From positions 1-9,110 of the forward strand of contig NZAF01000186.1 of NCBI GenBank assembly GCA_002686115.1: 9,110 nt of DNA. The letters run 5' to 3'. A program made the translations under genes and the position numbers. This stretch comes from Halobacteriovorax sp. Lineage in GTDB: Bacteria > Bdellovibrionota > Bacteriovoracia > Bacteriovoracales > Bacteriovoracaceae. Each line of letters opens with the position of its first letter. The first letter of the stretch is position 1. Below are positions 5,712-9,110 of this stretch, one piece after another. Under the pieces are notes generated by a model. It made no database searches, had not been told where the DNA came from, and worked only from the letters and a program-made list of their open reading frames with translations.

Positions 5712-6392
5712 TTAAGCTAATTGAATAATTTTATAGCCTTCGCCGTACACCGATTTAATAGCAAAGTTTGATTGGCGTATCTTTCTTCTAATACTTGAGA
5801 TGTAAGTATCAATCATTCTGTCATTTACTTTATGATTATCTGGGGCAATGTGATTTAAGATTGATTCCCTTGATAGTACTCTTTGTGAGTTTTTTAAGAG
5901 CAGATGAATAATTTTAAATTCACTTGAAGTAAAGTGTACCTTTTCACCTTTAATTGAAATTTCTTGTGAAGGTATATTTAGAGAAATATCACTATAATCA
6001 ATTGTCTCTAATACAGATTCTGTTTTTAAATTTTCAAGAATAGTATGAAGGACGGCCTTCAATTCTTCTGGCTCAAATGGTTTTTCAAGGTAGTGAACGG
6101 CACCAAGTTTATAGCCTGTGATTCTTGAATTAGGTCCTGTTTTTGATGAAATAAAAATGATTGGAGTATTTTTTAATTCATTAACTGATTTTATCTGACT
6201 ACACAATTCGTATCCACTCGCATCGTCCAACATAATATCTAAAATGATAAGATGTGGTTTTAATTGCCAAGCTTTTGATAGTCCTTCTTCTGAGTTTGAT
6301 GCTGTTACGATATCGTAATTATGATCAAGGATCTTGGTAAATAGATTTCTAGTATCCTCGCAATCATCTACGATTAGGATAGAATGTTTCAT
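5712..6392 (-). CDS. OmpR/PhoB-type response regulator (DNA-binding)
   Basis: A 226-residue transcription factor phosphorylated by an unknown sensor kinase. The receiver domain spans residues 1-120, with Asp9-Asp10, phospho-acceptor Asp52 (LIILDIML), Ser82 and the Lys104-Pro105 pair. A winged helix-turn-helix occupies about 130-224: FTSSEFKIIHLLL, then LSRESILNHI, then recognition helix RMIDTYISSIRRKI and wing SVYGEGYKI. The layout is typical of the OmpR/PhoB family. A GTG at 6404 would add four residues, but that GTG is part of the ribosome site: GGAG (6399-6402) lies 6 bases before ATG 6392, so 6392 is the better start. A good -10 just upstream suggests its own promoter. No histidine kinase is adjacent, so it is an orphan here. 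The receiver protein downstream may be co-transcribed, and the flanking peptidase genes are possible but unproven targets. Confidence 0.93.
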   Translation of the reverse strand: MKHSILIVDDCEDTRNLFTKILDHNYDIVTASNSEEGLSKAWQLKPHLIILDIMLDDASGYELCSQIKSVNELKNTPIIFISSKTGPNSRITGYKLGAVHYLEKPFEPEELKAVLHTILENLKTESVLETIDYSDISLNIPSQEISIKGEKVHFTSSEFKIIHLLLKNSQRVLSRESILNHIAPDNHKVNDRMIDTYISSIRRKIRQSNFAIKSVYGEGYKIIQLA

Positions 6393-6417
6393 ATTTGTCT
6401 CCACTTTTATTTACTCC

Positions 6418-6446
6418 ATTATAGGACAATAAAAATATTTTAAAGC
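6418..6446 (-). promoter_or_regulatory. Probable promoter of the OmpR-type regulator
   Basis: On the minus strand a perfect TATAAT lies at 6423-6418. The -35 at 17-bp spacing (GCTTTA, 6446-6441) is poor. Transcription would start near 6411, giving a leader of about 19 bases containing GGAG. The element sits in the 69-bp gap after the dehydrogenase gene, so the regulator need not depend on read-through. Confidence 0.5.
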
Positions 6447-6461
6447 TATATTTTTGTTAAT

Positions 6462-7436
6462 TCAATGATTTTCATGGGATATCTTGAATTTAGGTGTTCG
6501 ACCCAAAAAGTGATCTTTTACACTTTTGCAAACAATATTGCCCATTTCTGTTCTCGCTGTTGTTGTGGCGGAGCCAATGTGTGGCGTTATAATGACATTT
6601 TTGAGCTTAAAAAGCTCATGGTCGGTATCTAAAGGCTCAGGTGTCGTTACGTCTAAACCGACCTTTAGATCATTTCTTCTACATAGAATATCGACGAGGT
6701 CATCTTGATCGATGACTTCACCACGTGCCGTGTTAATTAAGATGGCATTTTTCTTTAGGAGGTGTAGATTGTCTTTATTTAGAAGATTCTTTGTTTCATT
6801 AGTTAATGGGCAGTGAAGTGAGATGATGTCACAAGATTTCATCAGTTCATTTAGTTCTAGTCTCTGTGCTTGGAAGCATTGTTCAAAATCTTCTTTAATA
6901 CTTCTTGAATAGTAAAAGACTTCATGATTAAAAGCGCCCTGGCACATCTTTGTAAATTCAGTTCCAATTCTTCCTGGTCCAATAACTCCGAGCTTTAAAT
7001 TTTTTAATGAAGTACCTAAGTATCCTTTAGGTTCCCATCCCTTCCAAGCACCTTCTTTTGTTTCTTGTGCTGAAGTAGAGATGTTTCTGGCAATATTTAG
7101 TAAAAGTGCAAAGGCCAATTCGGCCGTAGCATGACTTAGAACATCGGGTGTATTTGTTATTGTAATATTATTTTGTTTACAATAGTTAACATCAATATTG
7201 TTGTAACCAACAGCATATTGAGCAATGATTTCTAAATTCTTTGCTTCTTTTAAAACTTCTTCATTCAAGGGATTGCTAAGCATTGAGATTATTCCCGAGT
7301 AAGGTGCTATGATACTTTTGAGTTTATCCTTAGTTAAATAACCATCTTTGCTCTCATCCCATATATCGACTTCATAGTCTCCAAGCTCTTTTAGGACATC
7401 GTTTATGATTTCTTTTGTTAGCAATATTTTTTTCAT
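6462..7436 (-). CDS. D-isomer-specific 2-hydroxyacid dehydrogenase (glyoxylate/hydroxypyruvate reductase type)
   Basis: A 324-residue cytosolic NAD(P)-dependent oxidoreductase, probably reducing glyoxylate or hydroxypyruvate to glycolate or D-glycerate. The substrate-domain signature QYAVGYNNID (73-82) and NTPDVLSHATAELAFALLL (95-113) resemble the GRHPR/GyaR group. The cofactor loop is GPGRIG (153-158). After the second strand comes YYSR (175-178), where a Ser-Arg pair in place of an acidic residue favours NADPH. The catalytic trio is Arg238 (NTARGEVID), Glu267 (TTPEPLD) and His286 (TPHIGSAT). Length is normal and nothing is missing. The ribosome site is weak (AAGAG about 9 bases upstream of the ATG). 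It is divergent from the second subtilase, with a shared 132-bp control region, and is followed in the same direction by the two response regulators. A link to proteolysis is not evident; handling of serine/glycine-derived carbon is a possible but speculative connection. Confidence 0.93.
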   Translation of the reverse strand: MKKILLTKEIINDVLKELGDYEVDIWDESKDGYLTKDKLKSIIAPYSGIISMLSNPLNEEVLKEAKNLEIIAQYAVGYNNIDVNYCKQNNITITNTPDVLSHATAELAFALLLNIARNISTSAQETKEGAWKGWEPKGYLGTSLKNLKLGVIGPGRIGTEFTKMCQGAFNHEVFYYSRSIKEDFEQCFQAQRLELNELMKSCDIISLHCPLTNETKNLLNKDNLHLLKKNAILINTARGEVIDQDDLVDILCRRNDLKVGLDVTTPEPLDTDHELFKLKNVIITPHIGSATTTARTEMGNIVCKSVKDHFLGRTPKFKISHENH

Positions 7437-7470
7437 ATCGTTTTTCTCTTAATATCTTTCACTGCACAAG

Positions 7471-7487
7471 TGTTATAAACTGTTATA
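7471..7487. repeat. Two direct TGTTATA repeats, 10-bp period, in the divergent control region
   Basis: TGTTATA at 7471-7477 and 7481-7487 are exactly one helical turn apart, between the dehydrogenase start and its predicted promoter. This is the usual geometry for side-by-side binding of a direct-repeat regulator, but it could also be AT-rich coincidence. Confidence 0.4.
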
Positions 7488-7493
7488 TTTTTA

Positions 7494-7523
7494 ATTATTT
7501 ACTTTTTGCTCGTCGTTAGTCAA
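7494..7523 (-). promoter_or_regulatory. Possible promoter of the dehydrogenase gene
   Basis: On the minus strand, TTGACT (7523-7518) and AATAAT (7499-7494), 18 bp apart, each match the sigma-70 consensus at 5 of 6 positions. Transcription would start near 7487, leaving a leader of about 50 bases that contains the TGTTATA repeats. Confidence 0.45.
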
Positions 7524-7533
7524 AATTTATAGA
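7506..7533 (+). promoter_or_regulatory. Weak candidate promoter of the second subtilase
   Basis: TTGCTC (7506-7511) and TATAGA (7528-7533) with a 16-bp spacer are a mediocre sigma-70 match, overlapping the divergent dehydrogenase promoter. It is the best plus-strand candidate I can see before the strong ribosome site. Confidence 0.25.
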
Positions 7534-7555
7534 ATTAAATAAATGAAAAGTATGC

Positions 7556-7562
7556 AAGGAGG
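7556..7562 (+). promoter_or_regulatory. Strong ribosome binding site of the second subtilase
   Basis: AAGGAGG, a full anti-16S match, lies 6 bases before ATG 7569. It is the best Shine-Dalgarno in the window and it fixes the start. The frame has a stop at 7536-7538 and no other start codon in between, so no longer N-terminus is possible. Confidence 0.9.
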
Positions 7563-7568
7563 CATAAG

Positions 7569-8936
7569 ATGAGCAAAAGACTAATGGGTCTTCTTATAGC
7601 AGGGACGCTTCTTTCTTCAAGCGCTCTAAGTTCAACAATAGCTATCATTGATTCTGGTACTGATATGAAGCACGAGGTGATTGCACCAAAGGCCTGGGTT
7701 AACACTGGTGAAATTGACGGAAATAATAGAGATGAAGATCGTAACGGATATCAAGATGATATTTATGGATGGAACTTCGCTGAAAGCAATAATCAGGTCA
7801 TTGACTACAGTTATCTTGGAACTTTAAATGATGACATCAGAAAATTCTTTGATATTCAAGCAAAGATGATGGTGGGAAGTGCAAGTACTGATGAAATTAA
7901 ATGGTTAAGAGAAAAAGTTCAGGACGAAGAATTTATTAAAACTCTTTCTATCTATGGAAACTTTATGCATGGTACTCACGTTGCTGGTATTTCTGCTAAG
8001 AAATCTGAAGATGCAAAGATTATGGCAGTAAAACTAATCCCAACTGAGGTAAAACTTCCTTTTATGCTAGGACTTGAAAATTCAAACTTACAAAATGATA
8101 AAGGCTGGATTGAGACTCTTGTTAAAAAGGGAATTGATCTTTTAGCAAATACTCAGATGACTCAACTAGAAGAGATCTCTTACTATGTTGCTGGTCATAA
8201 GGCACGTGTTGCCAATGGGTCTTTTGGTACAGGATATCCACAAGCTAAGATGATTGTTGAAACTGTTTATAAGCAAGTTTTAAGAAAAGACCCAGATGCA
8301 GCAGAAGTTGAAAAGTATGCTAAGTACTTTATTAATGCTCTTATCAATGCTGGTCAAAAAATCATTAAAGCTGCACCTGAGACTCTCTTTGTTTATGCTG
8401 CAGGAAATGACGGGTTAAATAATGATGAATACGGAACAAGTCCTGCAAATATTAAAGGTGATAATGTTCTTACTGTTGCAGCGACAATGGGATTAAGTGC
8501 AATAGCTCCTTTTTCTAATTATGGAAAAAAACTTGTAGATGTTGCAGCTCCTGGTGTTAGTATTAATTCAGCTGTTCCAGGTGATCAGTATTTAAGAGTA
8601 TCAGGTACTTCACAAGCTGCTCCTTTTGTAGCAGGTGTTGCAGGTAAGGTTCTTGATATTAATCCAGCTCTTACTCCAAAAGAAGTAAAAGACATTATTC
8701 TTGGAACTGTTGATAAGAAAGAATTTCTTGCTGAGACTGTTGCTACTAGTGGTATTGTGAATAACGATAGAGCAGCTAAGGCCGCATTATTATCACTATC
8801 TGTTAGTGTCACAGATGCAATTAGCCGCTCTAGAAGTGAAGTGAGAGATATGGTTGAACAAGAATCTATCGTTCCTTTTAAATCTCAATATGAAAAGGGG
8901 ATTGTCTTACCATTAAGTAGTGGTTTTAAGCTGTAG
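7569..8936 (+). CDS. Secreted subtilisin-like (S8) serine peptidase without N-terminal propeptide
   Basis: A 455-residue exported subtilase. The signal peptide occupies about residues 1-22. The catalytic Asp28 (AIIDSGTD) comes almost immediately afterwards, so both the usual propeptide and the N-terminal arm of mature subtilisins are missing. Other catalytic residues: His134 (MHGTHVAG), oxyanion Asn280 (YAAGND) and Ser348 (SGTSQAAPFVAG), so it should be active. A likely calcium-binding loop NRDEDRNGYQDDIYGWNF spans 53-70. Asp-to-His is 106 residues (32 in subtilisin BPN') because of a charged, helical insertion (about 85-128). His-to-Asn is 146 residues (91 in BPN') because of a second helical insertion (about 160-270). 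A C-terminal region of about 100 residues has no membrane helix or known sorting motif. It is not a close duplicate of the subtilase at 3595-5004. It has a very strong ribosome site and its own terminator, so it is a single-gene transcript. How it folds without a propeptide is open; the insertions may compensate. Confidence 0.92.
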   Translation: MSKRLMGLLIAGTLLSSSALSSTIAIIDSGTDMKHEVIAPKAWVNTGEIDGNNRDEDRNGYQDDIYGWNFAESNNQVIDYSYLGTLNDDIRKFFDIQAKMMVGSASTDEIKWLREKVQDEEFIKTLSIYGNFMHGTHVAGISAKKSEDAKIMAVKLIPTEVKLPFMLGLENSNLQNDKGWIETLVKKGIDLLANTQMTQLEEISYYVAGHKARVANGSFGTGYPQAKMIVETVYKQVLRKDPDAAEVEKYAKYFINALINAGQKIIKAAPETLFVYAAGNDGLNNDEYGTSPANIKGDNVLTVAATMGLSAIAPFSNYGKKLVDVAAPGVSINSAVPGDQYLRVSGTSQAAPFVAGVAGKVLDINPALTPKEVKDIILGTVDKKEFLAETVATSGIVNNDRAAKAALLSLSVSVTDAISRSRSEVRDMVEQESIVPFKSQYEKGIVLPLSSGFKL

Positions 8937-8960
8937 ATTTAAATTTACATCCTAGATATC

Positions 8961-8986
8961 AAAGGGCTTCATAGAGGCCCTTTTTT
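8961..8986 (+). terminator. Rho-independent terminator after the second subtilase
   Basis: AAAGGGC (8961-8967) pairs with GCCCTTT (8977-8983). The stem can extend inward with one U-G pair to 10 pairs around an ATA loop, and it is followed by six T residues (8981-8986). It begins 24 bases after the stop codon. Confidence 0.92.
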
Positions 8987-9024
8987 GTTCTCCACTAAAT
9001 TATGTTTTCGTAATATACCTTCAT

Positions 9025-9050
9025 TGTATGCTCAGGAGACATAGCATACA
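9025..9050. repeat. Perfect 8-bp inverted repeat
   Basis: TGTATGCT (9025-9032) and AGCATACA (9043-9050) flank a 10-base centre. A further TATGCT copy is at 9056-9061. There is no T-run on either side, so it is not a standard terminator. It could be an operator, an mRNA-end hairpin for a minus-strand gene, or part of a mobile-element end. Confidence 0.55.
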
Positions 9051-9054
9051 TGAC

Positions 9055-9110
9055 TTATGCTGCCATTTTGAACTTCTTGTAATCTATCGGTTTATATACT
9101 TTTAAATAAA
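9055..9110 (-). CDS. Possible 3' end of a minus-strand gene entering from the right
   Basis: Reading leftward from the window edge, one minus-strand frame is open for 17 codons (YLKVYKPIDYKKFKMAA) and stops at 9057-9055. The lysine-rich end with a PIDY segment is reminiscent of some transposase C-termini, and the inverted repeat at 9025-9050 lies just beyond the stop. A 17-codon open frame is expected by chance in this composition, so this is only a candidate and the product is unidentified. Confidence 0.25.
   Translation of the reverse strand, partial: YLKVYKPIDYKKFKMAA

Noticed and set aside
6393..6404. GTG start adding four residues to the OmpR-type regulator
   Set aside because: The GTG overlaps the GGAG ribosome site used for the ATG at 6392.
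6526..6708. Plus-strand open frame of 60 codons inside the dehydrogenase gene
   Set aside because: It is antisense to the catalytic Glu and His motifs of the dehydrogenase.
8585..8812. Minus-strand open frame of 75 codons inside the second subtilase
   Set aside because: It is antisense to the catalytic Ser region; no ribosome site or family resemblance.
1..9110. CRISPR array, tRNA or rRNA genes, prophage or toxin-antitoxin system
   Set aside because: No spaced repeat array, cloverleaf-like segment, rRNA-like sequence or small paired genes of those kinds could be found by reading both strands.

Overview
This is an AT-rich bacterial window with densely packed genes. It holds the tail of an ftsH-folP housekeeping pair followed by a set of secreted serine peptidases and orphan response regulators. 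Three things suggest a low-GC Gram-negative of the Bdellovibrionota/Bacteriovoracales type (for example a Halobacteriovorax-like predator): the low GC content, the ftsH-folP order, and the style of the peptidases (a trypsin-like enzyme with an ERF...CSGFLV...TAGHC core, and a subtilase with a D-x-D-x-NG-x2-DD-x2-GW loop). That placement is inference from style and context; the window contains no rRNA or other phylogenetic marker that could settle it.

Layout, left to right. Positions 2-1069 are the 3' part of ftsH. folP (1076-1921) follows after 6 bp. A small VOC-fold gene (1973-2362) comes next and may be read from a leaderless mRNA. A secreted trypsin-like peptidase (2505-3377) has its own promoter region and a strong terminator (3404-3432). 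A secreted subtilase (3595-5004) has a plausible sigma-54 promoter and an unusual GGGCG-plus-membrane-helix C-terminus. Convergent to it are three minus-strand genes. In transcription order these are a D-2-hydroxyacid dehydrogenase of the glyoxylate/hydroxypyruvate reductase type (7436-6462), an OmpR/PhoB-type response regulator (6392-5712), and a receiver protein with an unassigned C-terminal domain (5629-5021). Divergent from the dehydrogenase is a second, unrelated subtilase (7569-8936) whose catalytic Asp lies immediately after the signal peptide; it ends at a strong terminator (8961-8986). The last 170 bases hold an inverted repeat and possibly the last 17 codons of another minus-strand gene.

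How they fit together. ftsH-folP is housekeeping. The remaining genes give three exported serine peptidases of two folds flanking two response regulators without a histidine kinase. This is compatible with an exported-protease locus under two-component or sigma-54 control, but the sequence proves no regulatory link. I found no CRISPR array, tRNA or rRNA and no recognisable mobile element. I do not see strong evidence of a wholly new system. The best leads are the C-terminal sorting-like domain, the propeptide-less subtilase, the sigma-54-like promoter, and the receiver protein with an unknown output domain.
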